From the NCBI GenBank assembly GCA_018267365.1, contig JAFDYQ010000002.1:62001-126000 (forward strand): 64,000 nucleotides of DNA. The letters run 5' to 3'. Below are positions 25,679 to 34,362 of the stretch, piece after piece. The stretch's first letter is position 1. Each line of letters begins with the position of its first letter. The translations under genes and the position numbers were made by a program. The notes beneath the pieces were generated by a model. The model was not told the origin of the DNA. It saw only the letters and a list, made by a program, of their open reading frames with translations, and made no database searches. This DNA comes from Bacteroidota bacterium (GTDB lineage: Bacteria; Bacteroidota; Bacteroidia; Chitinophagales; LD1).

Positions 25679-26461
25679 ATGAAGCTTCCATTTTACAAAT
25701 ACCAGGGCACGGGCAATGATTTTGTGATCATAGACAATCGCCAGCTGGGTCTGAAGCGCGAGGATGCAGCACATATCCGCCAGCTATGTGACCGCCGCTT
25801 TGGCATCGGTGCAGATGGCCTCATCTACCTGCAGGAGCGCGATGGATATGACTTTGAGATGGTGTACTACAATAGTGATGGCCGCGAGAGTACTATGTGT
25901 GGCAATGGTGGCAGGTGTATAGTGAAGTTTGCTCATGATATGGGCCTGGGCAAAGACGAGTTTTCATTTCTCGCTATAGATGGCCCGCATAGAGGGCGCA
26001 TTCTGCCCGGAGGTATCGTAGCGATACAGATGAAAGATGTAGACCACACCTCGCACCGTGGCGACCACTACGTACTGGATACAGGCTCACCGCACTATGT
26101 GCAGTTCGTAAAAGACATAAAAGCCTATCCGGTAGTAGAAAGCGGCAAAAGTATCCGCTACAATGATACCTACCGCGCGGAAGGTATCAATGTAAATTTT
26201 GTGGAAGAACTTGCCCGCGGCCAGATCTTTGTACGTACGTATGAGCGCGGGGTAGAGGATGAGACCTATAGCTGCGGCACCGGGGTGGTGGCCTCAGCTA
26301 TCTCATATTTTTATGAAAAAGATGCCGGTACATCTGATATCTCGGTCAAAACGCTGGGCGGTAACCTGAATGTGCGATTTGATCTGCACGGTCCCCATTT
26401 CATAAATGTCTGGCTCACAGGACCTGCGGAGTTGGTTTTCCGGGGTGAAACAACCATCTGA
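25679..26461 (+). CDS. dapF: Diaminopimelate epimerase
   Basis: A 260-residue enzyme that turns LL-diaminopimelate into meso-DAP for lysine and peptidoglycan. The N-terminus Y-Q-G-T-G-N-D-F and the two catalytic cysteines are present: Cys74 in M-C-G-N-G-G-R-C and Cys199 in Y-S-C-G-T-G-V. Length is close to the family norm. The frame is open back to 25475, but that stretch runs through two terminator hairpins, so the ATG at 25679 is chosen. Confidence 0.95.
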   Translation: MKLPFYKYQGTGNDFVIIDNRQLGLKREDAAHIRQLCDRRFGIGADGLIYLQERDGYDFEMVYYNSDGRESTMCGNGGRCIVKFAHDMGLGKDEFSFLAIDGPHRGRILPGGIVAIQMKDVDHTSHRGDHYVLDTGSPHYVQFVKDIKAYPVVESGKSIRYNDTYRAEGINVNFVEELARGQIFVRTYERGVEDETYSCGTGVVASAISYFYEKDAGTSDISVKTLGGNLNVRFDLHGPHFINVWLTGPAELVFRGETTI

Positions 26462-26602
26462 CGGGCTAATTCGTCATATTTTTAGCCACCATGGATTTTC
26501 TGACTTTGAGCACTTTTTAGTGAAAAATGGGCATTTTTTCTACCAAACGGTTGGAAAAACAACCAAAAACTTTAATTTCATCAGAATAAATAACAACCCG
26601 GT

Positions 26603-28726
26603 ATGAAGAAGTTTTTATTCGTTTTATCTCTTATTTGTTTAATATCTAATGCGTACGGACAGGGCAATGTCGGCATCGGCAATCCTAACCCCGATCCGAG
26701 CGCCGTTCTGGACCTCACAGCTACTGACAAAGGCTTCCTCGTGCCGAGGACCAAAGTGGGTCTAATACCATCGCCTGCTACAGGCCTGGTGATCTATGAC
26801 ACGGATACTAACTGCTATGTACTGTACAATGGCACCTCCTGGAGCAATCTCTGCAATCCGAATATACCGGTGCACGCTTCTGCTTATAACAATACTGTCT
26901 ATTTCACCCCGGGCGGCTATGTGACGGTAGTAGACAGCGATGGCAATCACGTTCTGACCAGCACGCAGGCAGCCTGGCTCACCAATGGCAACTCAGGCAC
27001 CACCGCCGGTACCAATTTTGCCGGAACGACAGATGCACAAGACTTTGTGATGAAGTCAAATAATGCTGAAGTGATCCGCGCTACTACCGCCGGAGCTGTG
27101 GGTATCAATCAGCCTGCTCCTGACGCTACTGCCGTGCTGGATATTCAGAGCACTACAAAGGGGGTCCTATTCCCATCGCTCTCTGCGGCACAGATCAATG
27201 CGATAGCTGCTCCTGCGCTGGGCCTCACGGTATATAACAATACACTCAATGTGCATCAGTTCTGGAATGGTACCTGCTGGGCCAATGTAGGTCAGACAGT
27301 ATGCTCCTTTGACTATGCCATCTCTCAGAGCCACTCTACTGATTGCCTCTTCAAATCTAGCTTTGGCAGCGTAGCTGATACGATCACGGTGACCCTGGTC
27401 TCAGGCACCGCGTCTCCTGTGATCCTATCTGCGGCAGGCGTACCTGCGGGCATATTGGTCAACTTTTCAAACAACTATCTGCTGCCTACTGCTACGTCTG
27501 TCATGACGATGACGGCTCTGCCTAGTGCTGCCAACGGTACGTATACCATTACTATATTGGCAGCGTCAGGCTCTACAGTACGGACCCTAACCTATACCCT
27601 GACTGTATTTGATTTTGCAGTGACACTGAGTCCATCTTCGGCTAGCCTCACTCTGGCTCAGGCTCAAGCGGGTGGTACAATAGCATCCAGCACCGTGACA
27701 ATAGGCAATGCAAGCGCCTGTGCTGTCAATGCAGGTAATGCACAACTATCAGCGTCTATTTCTCCAAACAATGGTTCACTCTTGGTCAGCTTCAGCAATC
27801 CTAACCCTGTGGTACCGGGCTCTACTACTATGGACGTCACTGCTGCCTGTGCAGCTCCTGGTACCTATCAGATCACAGTCACCTCCGTGGTAGGCGTGAG
27901 CATTTCTACGGCAGTATACACGCTGACTATCAGTGGTCCTGCACCGATCCACATCTCTACAAACAGCTATAACATCAATCTCTCTACACTGGCGGGCTCT
28001 CCTAGCTGCCCGGTAATAGATACCTTTATAGTAGACCCAGGTGTACTGGTGGGTAGCAATACGTTGAACTCTAGCGGTGTACCTGTACCGGCTATCACTA
28101 CCGGCGCTTTCCCATCAGGCTCTCAGATAGTACTCATCAACCAAGGCACCATAGAGGGCCGTGGTGGTGATGGTGGCGACAAGACTGGCTACGGCAGCTA
28201 CTTTGGCGGCTGCGCTGGCATAGGTGACGGCCATCCAGGGGGTGATGCCATACTGGTAAGCGGCCCCAATGTCAGGATCATCAACCAAGGCGTGATCGGC
28301 GGCGGCGGCGGCGGTGGTGGTGCAGGCTCTGACCTTTCCATTACACTCTGTACTACATCTATAAGGCCGGGTTCCTGCGGCGGCGGCGGTGCCGGTATAG
28401 ATCCGGGCCAGACAGGCGTCACTACAGGCGGATCATATGCCAATGAGTCTCTGCCAGGCAACCCTGGCACAGCTACGACAGGTGGTACAGGTGGCGGCAG
28501 ATTCACTCACTCTTGCTTCCTTGGCACTTTCCGGAACGGAGCTGGTGGTGATGGTGGCAACCTGGGTATGCCAGGTAATCCTGGAGGTACCTCGAGTGGT
28601 ATAGGATCTACCGGTGTCTGTCCGCAGGGCGCGGGTGGCGCACCTGGCTGCGGTATCAACTGGAATAACCAACCTCAATCCTTCTCTGGTACGACTCCAG
28701 TAGGTGTAAATGCTTCTTGCCCATAA
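26603..28726 (+). CDS. Secreted glycine-rich surface protein with tail-fibre-like repeats
   Basis: A 707-residue exported protein. The signal peptide ends in N-A-Y-G-Q. Two related modules follow, G-N-V-G-I-G-N-P-N-P (about 21-30) and G-A-V-G-I-N-Q-P-A-P (about 165-174), each with A-V-L-D-(L/I) and a tail ending (F/Y)NG(T)xxW. Such modules occur in phage tail-fibre-like and Bacteroidota surface proteins. The middle (about 230-445) consists of beta-sandwich repeats. The last 250 residues are very glycine-rich, with a run of eight Gly and many G-G-x-G-G, similar in style to glycine-rich adhesin tips of the T-even Gp38 kind. No T9SS sorting tail is visible, so the export route to the surface is unclear. 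The 26462-26602 gap holds nothing clear. Confidence 0.65.
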   Translation: MKKFLFVLSLICLISNAYGQGNVGIGNPNPDPSAVLDLTATDKGFLVPRTKVGLIPSPATGLVIYDTDTNCYVLYNGTSWSNLCNPNIPVHASAYNNTVYFTPGGYVTVVDSDGNHVLTSTQAAWLTNGNSGTTAGTNFAGTTDAQDFVMKSNNAEVIRATTAGAVGINQPAPDATAVLDIQSTTKGVLFPSLSAAQINAIAAPALGLTVYNNTLNVHQFWNGTCWANVGQTVCSFDYAISQSHSTDCLFKSSFGSVADTITVTLVSGTASPVILSAAGVPAGILVNFSNNYLLPTATSVMTMTALPSAANGTYTITILAASGSTVRTLTYTLTVFDFAVTLSPSSASLTLAQAQAGGTIASSTVTIGNASACAVNAGNAQLSASISPNNGSLLVSFSNPNPVVPGSTTMDVTAACAAPGTYQITVTSVVGVSISTAVYTLTISGPAPIHISTNSYNINLSTLAGSPSCPVIDTFIVDPGVLVGSNTLNSSGVPVPAITTGAFPSGSQIVLINQGTIEGRGGDGGDKTGYGSYFGGCAGIGDGHPGGDAILVSGPNVRIINQGVIGGGGGGGGAGSDLSITLCTTSIRPGSCGGGGAGIDPGQTGVTTGGSYANESLPGNPGTATTGGTGGGRFTHSCFLGTFRNGAGGDGGNLGMPGNPGGTSSGIGSTGVCPQGAGGAPGCGINWNNQPQSFSGTTPVGVNASCP

Positions 28727-28750
28727 CCATTAAACAATTCAACTATACAA

Positions 28751-28776
28751 GGGCCGGTCTCGTACCGGCCTTTTTT
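28751..28776 (+). terminator. Terminator after glycine-rich protein gene
   Basis: GGCCGGT (28752-28758), loop CTCGT, ACCGGCC (28764-28770), then TTTTTT. Perfect 7-bp stem. Confidence 0.9.
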
Positions 28777-28856
28777 ATGCCATAAAATTCAATGAATCGG
28801 CTGGGCATTGTGATAGATTATTGTCACATTAGCGCAGCAATAAAAGCACACATACA

Positions 28857-30983
28857 ATGTCATTCAAATACAGCAAAGACGGCAATAATATCGTGACCCT
28901 GACCATGGACCTGGAGGGCCGCTCGGCCAATGTGATCAACCTCGCATTTGGAGCATCTTTCCGTGAAGCGCTGGCCAAACTCCAGGCTGAGACTGATCTG
29001 CGCGGCGTGATCATCACGTCTGCCAAGGAGACCTTCCTGGCAGGAGCCGATATAGATGAGATGTTTGCTACAAGTGATGCTAAGGATTTCTTTGACCGCG
29101 CGCAGGAGCTCAAGGCCGGCTTTCGCTGGCTGGAGACACAGGGCAAACCTGTGGTAGCCGCCATCAATGGCACTGCGCTCGGTGCAGGATTTGAGCTGGC
29201 GCTGGCCTGCCAATACCGCGTAGTGTGGGACAAGCCGAAAGTAGAGCTCGGCCTGCCAGAGGTGACCCTAGGCCTGCTGCCCGGCGGCGGCGGGGTGACA
29301 CGCATGGTACGCCTGATAGGGTTACAGCCGGCATTTCTCTACCTGACTGAGGGCAAGAAAGTAAATCCTAAAACAGCGCTCAGCGATGGCTTGATACATG
29401 CCCTCGCCACAGATAAAGAGGACCTGCTGAAAAAAGCAACAGAATACATCCTGGCCAATAAATCTGTGAAGCAGCCCTGGGACCAGGATGGCTATAAGAT
29501 ACCCGGCGGTTCACCACTGACGCCAAAGGTGGCTCAGATGCTCCCTATAGCACCTGCCATGCTGGCCAAGAAAACACATAACAACTATCCCGCACCGCTC
29601 GCTATCATGGCCGCCGCAGTAGAGGGTGCTATGGTAGATATAGAAACTGCTACACGTATAGAGTCGCGCTACTTCGCGCAGCTGGCTACCGGGCAGGTGG
29701 CCAAGAATATGATCAACGTATTCTGGAAGCAACTCAATGCCCTCAATGCCGGCAAGTCCCGCCCTGCTATCAAGGAGAAATTCAGCTTTAAGAAGGTGGG
29801 CATACTCGGCGCGGGTATGATGGGCAGTGGTATAGCCTATGCCTGTGCCATGAGCGGGCTGGAGGTAGTGCTGAAAGACGTAAGCCAGGAAGTAGCCGAC
29901 AAGGGTAAATCCTACTCTACTGACCTGCTGAAAAAGAGAGTAAGCAAAGGCAAGGCTACCAAAGAAAAGGCTGAAGAAATACTCAATCGTATCAAAGCCT
30001 CTGCCGACCCTGCCGATCTGCAGGGCTGCGACCTGATCATAGAGGCCGTGACAGAAAACAGGAAGATAAAAGCCATAGTAACTGCGGAGGCAGAAGCACA
30101 GATGGACCCGACAGGAGTTTTTGCATCCAATACATCTACACTCCCTATCACAGGTCTGGCAGAGAAATCATCTAGGCCAAATCAATTCGTAGGGCTGCAC
30201 TTCTTCTCACCTGCCGATCGGATGCCGCTCGTAGAGATCATCGTAGGTAAGGAGACCTCACAAGAGACACTGGCGCGCGCCTTTGACTTTGTGAAGCAGA
30301 TCAAGAAGACACCTATCGTGGTCAATGACTCTCGTGGCTTCTATACGTCTCGTGTATTTGCTACCTACGTGCTGGAGGGTATCGCGCTGCTGGCAGAGGG
30401 CAATAACCCACGCGCCGTAGAGGCTGCCGGCCTCCAGGCAGGTATGCCGGTAGGTCCGCTGGCACTCACAGATGAGGTGAGCCTGGGCCTGATAGCACAC
30501 ATCCGCACGCAGACCGAGGAGGACATGAAGGCCGAAGGCAAGACACCACCTGTACACCGCGCCTATGAGGTAGTAGATAAGATGGTGAATGACTACAAGC
30601 GTATAGGCAAAGCTGCCGGAGGAGGTTTCTATGAATATCCGAAGGAGGGCAAGAAGTATCTCTGGCCGGGTCTGACTGAAGCATTCCCAACTACGACAGA
30701 CCTGGACCAGAAGAGCATGATAGAGCGCATGATGTTCATACAGGCGCTGGAGACCGTACGCTGCATGGAGGAGGGTGTGCTCACCTCTGTAGCAGATGGC
30801 AATATCGGTTCTATCTTTGGCTGGGGCTTTGCGCCATTCAAGGGCGGTACGCTACAATACATCAATGACTATGGCTTCCCTGCATTTGTGTCCCGCGCCA
30901 AAGAACTACAGGCTGCCTATGGCGATCGCTTTGCGGTACCGGCGCTGCTGGAGCAGATGACTAAAGAGGGTAAGGAGTTCTGA
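28857..30983 (+). CDS. fadJ: 3-hydroxyacyl-CoA dehydrogenase / enoyl-CoA hydratase (FadJ/FadB type)
   Basis: A 708-residue bifunctional beta-oxidation enzyme. The N-terminal crotonase domain (about 1-190) shows the oxyanion-hole segment A-G-A-D-I-D-E-M and the G-T-A-L-G-A-G-F-E-L-A-L-A-C motif. A linker leads to the NAD-binding Rossmann domain with G-A-G-M-M-G-S-G-I-A at about 318-327, the catalytic H-F-F-S-P-A-D segment, and two C-terminal helical domains. Together they hydrate enoyl-CoA and oxidise the hydroxyacyl-CoA. No thiolase or acyl-CoA dehydrogenase gene is adjacent, so it is not in a fad operon here. Confidence 0.92.
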   Translation: MSFKYSKDGNNIVTLTMDLEGRSANVINLAFGASFREALAKLQAETDLRGVIITSAKETFLAGADIDEMFATSDAKDFFDRAQELKAGFRWLETQGKPVVAAINGTALGAGFELALACQYRVVWDKPKVELGLPEVTLGLLPGGGGVTRMVRLIGLQPAFLYLTEGKKVNPKTALSDGLIHALATDKEDLLKKATEYILANKSVKQPWDQDGYKIPGGSPLTPKVAQMLPIAPAMLAKKTHNNYPAPLAIMAAAVEGAMVDIETATRIESRYFAQLATGQVAKNMINVFWKQLNALNAGKSRPAIKEKFSFKKVGILGAGMMGSGIAYACAMSGLEVVLKDVSQEVADKGKSYSTDLLKKRVSKGKATKEKAEEILNRIKASADPADLQGCDLIIEAVTENRKIKAIVTAEAEAQMDPTGVFASNTSTLPITGLAEKSSRPNQFVGLHFFSPADRMPLVEIIVGKETSQETLARAFDFVKQIKKTPIVVNDSRGFYTSRVFATYVLEGIALLAEGNNPRAVEAAGLQAGMPVGPLALTDEVSLGLIAHIRTQTEEDMKAEGKTPPVHRAYEVVDKMVNDYKRIGKAAGGGFYEYPKEGKKYLWPGLTEAFPTTTDLDQKSMIERMMFIQALETVRCMEEGVLTSVADGNIGSIFGWGFAPFKGGTLQYINDYGFPAFVSRAKELQAAYGDRFAVPALLEQMTKEGKEF

Positions 30984-30991
30984 CAGGAAAT

Positions 30992-31648
30992 CTAGCGGCA
31001 GCCGTGAGTATTGTAGTACATCACCATCCGCTCAAAAGTCTCGTAGGTGAAGGTCTCCGCTTTGATCATAGCCACCATCTCAGGGCATTTCTGAAAGAAC
31101 TCCATCATGTCCTTGCGAAAACCTGCACGTGGTATAGGCCAAAGACTACTAGTGCCCTTCTGTATCAGAAATAAAGTGTCCGCACCGGCCAGCAAGGCAC
31201 CCACCGTGCCGACCAGCACTGTGGCAGCAGTATTTAACTTTGGCAGGTAATAAGCTTTACACTTGCCATCTATGTATCGCCTTACGAAAACCTTGCTACC
31301 ATCTCCCATGGGCTGATAGGGTATATAGCGTATCCAGGTTCCATTAGTATCCTGATATTCATAGAAGGCTACATCATCCGCCTTGTAGCGCTTATCCTTT
31401 ACGCCTTCCCTATGCATACGTATTGCCGCAGGATCATACAGCCAGAATTTAGATGATAGTGGGGTATTGAGCAGGCCACGTATAGTATCACCATCATTCT
31501 GCAGCACCACATATCCCTGTGACCATCCTGTGTATCTGGGTACATCTGGATCACTATATACCTCATCTCTACTCGCAGAGTCCCTCTGTCTTTGAGCGAA
31601 GCATGAAACGGAAATTAGCAGTATTAAAACAAGTGAAACCGCCCTCAT
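30992..31648 (-). CDS. Hypothetical exported protein
   Basis: A 218-residue protein with a signal peptide ending S-C-F-A-Q. The mature part begins with a charged, Ser-rich segment, then has G-Y-V-V-L-Q-N-D-G-D-T-I-R-G, a phrase seen in a broad family of uncharacterised Bacteroidota secreted proteins. A hydrophobic Ala/Gly/Val stretch (T-V-L-V-G-T-V-G-A-L-L-A-G, about 143-156) may be a buried segment. It converges on fadJ with an 8-bp gap. No function is known. Confidence 0.65.
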   Translation of the reverse strand: MRAVSLVLILLISVSCFAQRQRDSASRDEVYSDPDVPRYTGWSQGYVVLQNDGDTIRGLLNTPLSSKFWLYDPAAIRMHREGVKDKRYKADDVAFYEYQDTNGTWIRYIPYQPMGDGSKVFVRRYIDGKCKAYYLPKLNTAATVLVGTVGALLAGADTLFLIQKGTSSLWPIPRAGFRKDMMEFFQKCPEMVAMIKAETFTYETFERMVMYYNTHGCR

Positions 31649-31669
31649 AGTAGATGGGGAAAAGAAAAG

Positions 31670-31744
31670 TGGGCTGTATAGGGCTCGAACCTATGACCCC
31701 CACGTTGTCGACGTGGTGCTCTGAACCAACTGAGCTAACAGCCC
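31670..31744 (-). tRNA. tRNA-Val(GAC)
   Basis: A 75-nt tRNA on the minus strand. Acceptor GGGCTGT pairs with ACAGCCC, discriminator A. The anticodon arm CCACG-TCGACAA-CGTGG carries anticodon GAC. The D arm AGCTCAGTTGGTTCAGAGC and T arm with GGTTCGAGCCC are standard. CCA is not encoded. Confidence 0.95.
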
Positions 31745-31761
31745 TCTGATATCGGGGACGA

Positions 31762-31792
31762 CAAAGATAGAAATGTAGCGGGAATAACGAAA
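31762..31792 (-). promoter_or_regulatory. Promoter of tRNA-Val
   Basis: On the minus strand TTTC, a 19-bp spacer, then TATCTTTG (31762-31769). The spacing and -7 box match the Bacteroidota consensus TTTG-N19-TAnnTTTG, with one mismatch in the -33 box. Confidence 0.7.
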
Positions 31793-31842
31793 TCAATGAT
31801 CGCGTTCTATCCGGCACTTGTCTTGACTCCTGGCTTTTGATT

Positions 31843-34107
31843 CTAATAAGTCCTGTCCAGTACAAACCAGCCGAAGGCCCGCATGTTGAGCTTGACCATA
31901 GAGTCCTTGAGCAGTGGCTCCAGGCGCCACCATGCCTTCTCCAGCATAGTGCGGGCCTCGCGCTCGCATTTCTCTATCACTTTGTGCTTATCCAGCAGCG
32001 CTATCGCCTGCGCCAGCTGGTCTACATCGCTGGTCTTGGCGCTCACTATCTTCCAGAGCTTCTTGCGGTCAGCCTGATCGAGCATGGCCATACCTACTGC
32101 TATGGGATAGGTAATCTTGCCGGCAGTGATGTCTTCTGCCTTTGTTTTGAGATTATCTTTAAATCCTTTCAGATTCAGCGTATCGTCTATGATCTGAAAG
32201 GCGATGCCCAGCTTCTCATAGTAGTCTCCCAGCGCATCTATCTGCTCCTGAGAGGCACCACCTATCAGTGCTCCTATCTGCGCCAGGTAGCTGGCCGGGG
32301 CAGCAGACTTCAGCCTATGCGTGGCGAGTACCCGCTTGGCCAGCAGCTTAGCTACTTTATCATCCTTCAGCGCCTCGGGCATCATATAGTCCAGGCCTTT
32401 GATATCCATGGCCTGCCCGCTATGCGAGGCGCGCATGGCCTCAAAGTACCAGTTGTAGACCTGCACCTTCTCCTCATAGTGCATGTCGGCCTCATAGATA
32501 CATATCTGCCCGAGGAAGTAAGCCGCAGTACCAGAGTTGATAGCCGTAGCCTCGCCGTGCACAGTATGCGCTGCAGGGCCGCCGCGGCGTACATGAGATT
32601 TATCCTGCACATCATCTACCATCAGGGACCCTACGTGCATGAGCTCCGGCAGAGCCAGCCAGTCTATGGCCACCTGAGAGTTGCCGCCCACTACATCACA
32701 GCAGGCTATGGTGGCATAGGAGCGCCATGACTTGCCACTGCGGTCAGTGATCTCGCGTATTGGCCTTATGAAAGTATCTATGTACGCTTCTTTATCGAGA
32801 TTTTCCGTCAGGTGGTGATTGCCCTTTTTGGACACCAGTTCTTCAAATTTCTGCTGGCCAAACGACAGTGGGATGATCTTATTGACAGAGCGCAGGGTCT
32901 GCTTCGATACAGCCTTGAGGAAAGATTTCAGGTCAGTGCTATTGACAAAGCCGTGGCGCTCGATGTAGGCCGGGCCTGATACTACTTTGCCACGCATCTT
33001 GCCTTTCACATTCATACGCCCCTCCCAAAAGGCTGGCTTCGATATCACCGTAGCAAATTCCTGATTGGGGAATGCAGCTTCGATCACCAGATCTAGCTTG
33101 AAATCCGGCGCAGTGAGTTTCCACGCAGTGGGATACGTATTGAATGTACGCGTACTGGTCCACTCCTCACCAAATGGCCGGAAGGTATAGTCGCGCGAGT
33201 GATGGCGATTGCCTTTCTCATCTATCAGGATGATAAAGGAGCCGCAGTCTTCTCCTGTCTTGAGGTCTACGAGGTCATAGGCAGAGAGTTCGCATTTATT
33301 ATCGAGCTGTACGGCGATCCAGTTCCACGAAACGTCTTTCTTGGCCTCATCACTTTCGTTCTTCTTCTCCGGATGCGCGCCAAACTCATGGTCATACCAG
33401 CCCGTGGCAGAGGTGATCTGCAGTTTCTCTCCTTTGAGGTTGATCTTGCCGGTCACCTTATTGCGCGGGATGAAGTAGTAGAACATATCCTCAGCTGAGA
33501 CACCACGCACTACCCCGTTATCCCCGTGGCGCGTAGGCGGCTTCTGAGGTGTAAACTCAATGTCCACGCTTATGTTCAGCTCCTTATGCGCCAGGTGCAG
33601 GACGTAGTTGCCGTCTTTTTTCTTTTTGAAAGTATTGCCATCATAATCCAATGAGAGCTTATCTTTTGCTATCACCACGTCACGCGTCAGCAGCTCATCG
33701 GGATATGGCACGACACCTTTCTCCAGCATCTCCAGTGCAGCGCGCTTGAGGTGCGGATCCTTTACCAGCTGCCCTTTTTTGATGCGCTGTATACCGAGCT
33801 CGGGTGCGCGCTTGTCTACCAGCGATACGGTATGGTATTTCTGATTATCCAGGTCTGATATACCCCATATCACAGAGTAGCCATAGTCGGGTCTCTTCGC
33901 CTTCTTGTCATAGCCTACCACTGTGACAAAGAACGAAGCAAAGAGAGAGAGATTCCTTTTGCCCGCCTTGATATGGCTATGCATGTACCACCACTCTGTA
34001 CTGGATGAGTAGTGCGGCAGGTCGTGGATTTTCAGGTCTATGGGGCCATCGGCAGGCCAGTCAGCGGGGAAAAATGCAGGAACAGCTGCAACGGTCTTTT
34101 TAGCCAT
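31843..34107 (-). CDS. CrtC/AttH-like domain fused to polyprenyl diphosphate synthase
   Basis: A 754-residue two-domain protein. Residues about 15-390 resemble the CrtC/AttH lipocalin-like family (carotenoid 1,2-hydratase and relatives), with S-T-E-W-W-Y at 36-41 and the W-Y-D-H-E-F-G signature at 237-243. Residues about 430-754 are a complete trans-prenyltransferase: G-K-S-W-R at 458-462 in the place of G-G-K-R-x-R, first Asp-rich motif D-D-V-Q-D at 498-502, and second motif D-D-T-L-N at 641-645, which resembles the D-D-x-x-N of many geranylgeranyl diphosphate synthases. The synthase part should condense isopentenyl diphosphate onto allylic primers; the N-terminal part may hydrate or rearrange an isoprenoid product. 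Both domains lack signal peptides and are probably cytoplasmic. No carotenoid or terpene cyclase gene is adjacent. The product is unknown. Confidence 0.8.
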   Translation of the reverse strand: MAKKTVAAVPAFFPADWPADGPIDLKIHDLPHYSSSTEWWYMHSHIKAGKRNLSLFASFFVTVVGYDKKAKRPDYGYSVIWGISDLDNQKYHTVSLVDKRAPELGIQRIKKGQLVKDPHLKRAALEMLEKGVVPYPDELLTRDVVIAKDKLSLDYDGNTFKKKKDGNYVLHLAHKELNISVDIEFTPQKPPTRHGDNGVVRGVSAEDMFYYFIPRNKVTGKINLKGEKLQITSATGWYDHEFGAHPEKKNESDEAKKDVSWNWIAVQLDNKCELSAYDLVDLKTGEDCGSFIILIDEKGNRHHSRDYTFRPFGEEWTSTRTFNTYPTAWKLTAPDFKLDLVIEAAFPNQEFATVISKPAFWEGRMNVKGKMRGKVVSGPAYIERHGFVNSTDLKSFLKAVSKQTLRSVNKIIPLSFGQQKFEELVSKKGNHHLTENLDKEAYIDTFIRPIREITDRSGKSWRSYATIACCDVVGGNSQVAIDWLALPELMHVGSLMVDDVQDKSHVRRGGPAAHTVHGEATAINSGTAAYFLGQICIYEADMHYEEKVQVYNWYFEAMRASHSGQAMDIKGLDYMMPEALKDDKVAKLLAKRVLATHRLKSAAPASYLAQIGALIGGASQEQIDALGDYYEKLGIAFQIIDDTLNLKGFKDNLKTKAEDITAGKITYPIAVGMAMLDQADRKKLWKIVSAKTSDVDQLAQAIALLDKHKVIEKCEREARTMLEKAWWRLEPLLKDSMVKLNMRAFGWFVLDRTY

Positions 34108-34362
34108 TGTGGCAATAGATTATTGAGGTCAGTAAAAAACGGTGGTGCGATAAATATAGCCAATGTAAGGATAGGCTGCAATAGAAATCGGTGATTAAGA
34201 TCATGATAACCCTTTGGAAAATAGAAAATTAACTATCCCCAAACACAGAGGCTCAAAAGCGGGCCGGCAAATCCGGAAATTCTTTGTACAAATAACTATT
34301 TGTATCATGTCACTTGCGCCCGGCGCTTCCGTATATTATATTGTAAGAAAAGCCGACCCCTG

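Noticed and set aside
31843-34107. Reading the fusion as two genes joined by a frameshift
   Set aside because: The frame is continuous, the linker is well formed, and no internal start stands out; still worth checking with reads.
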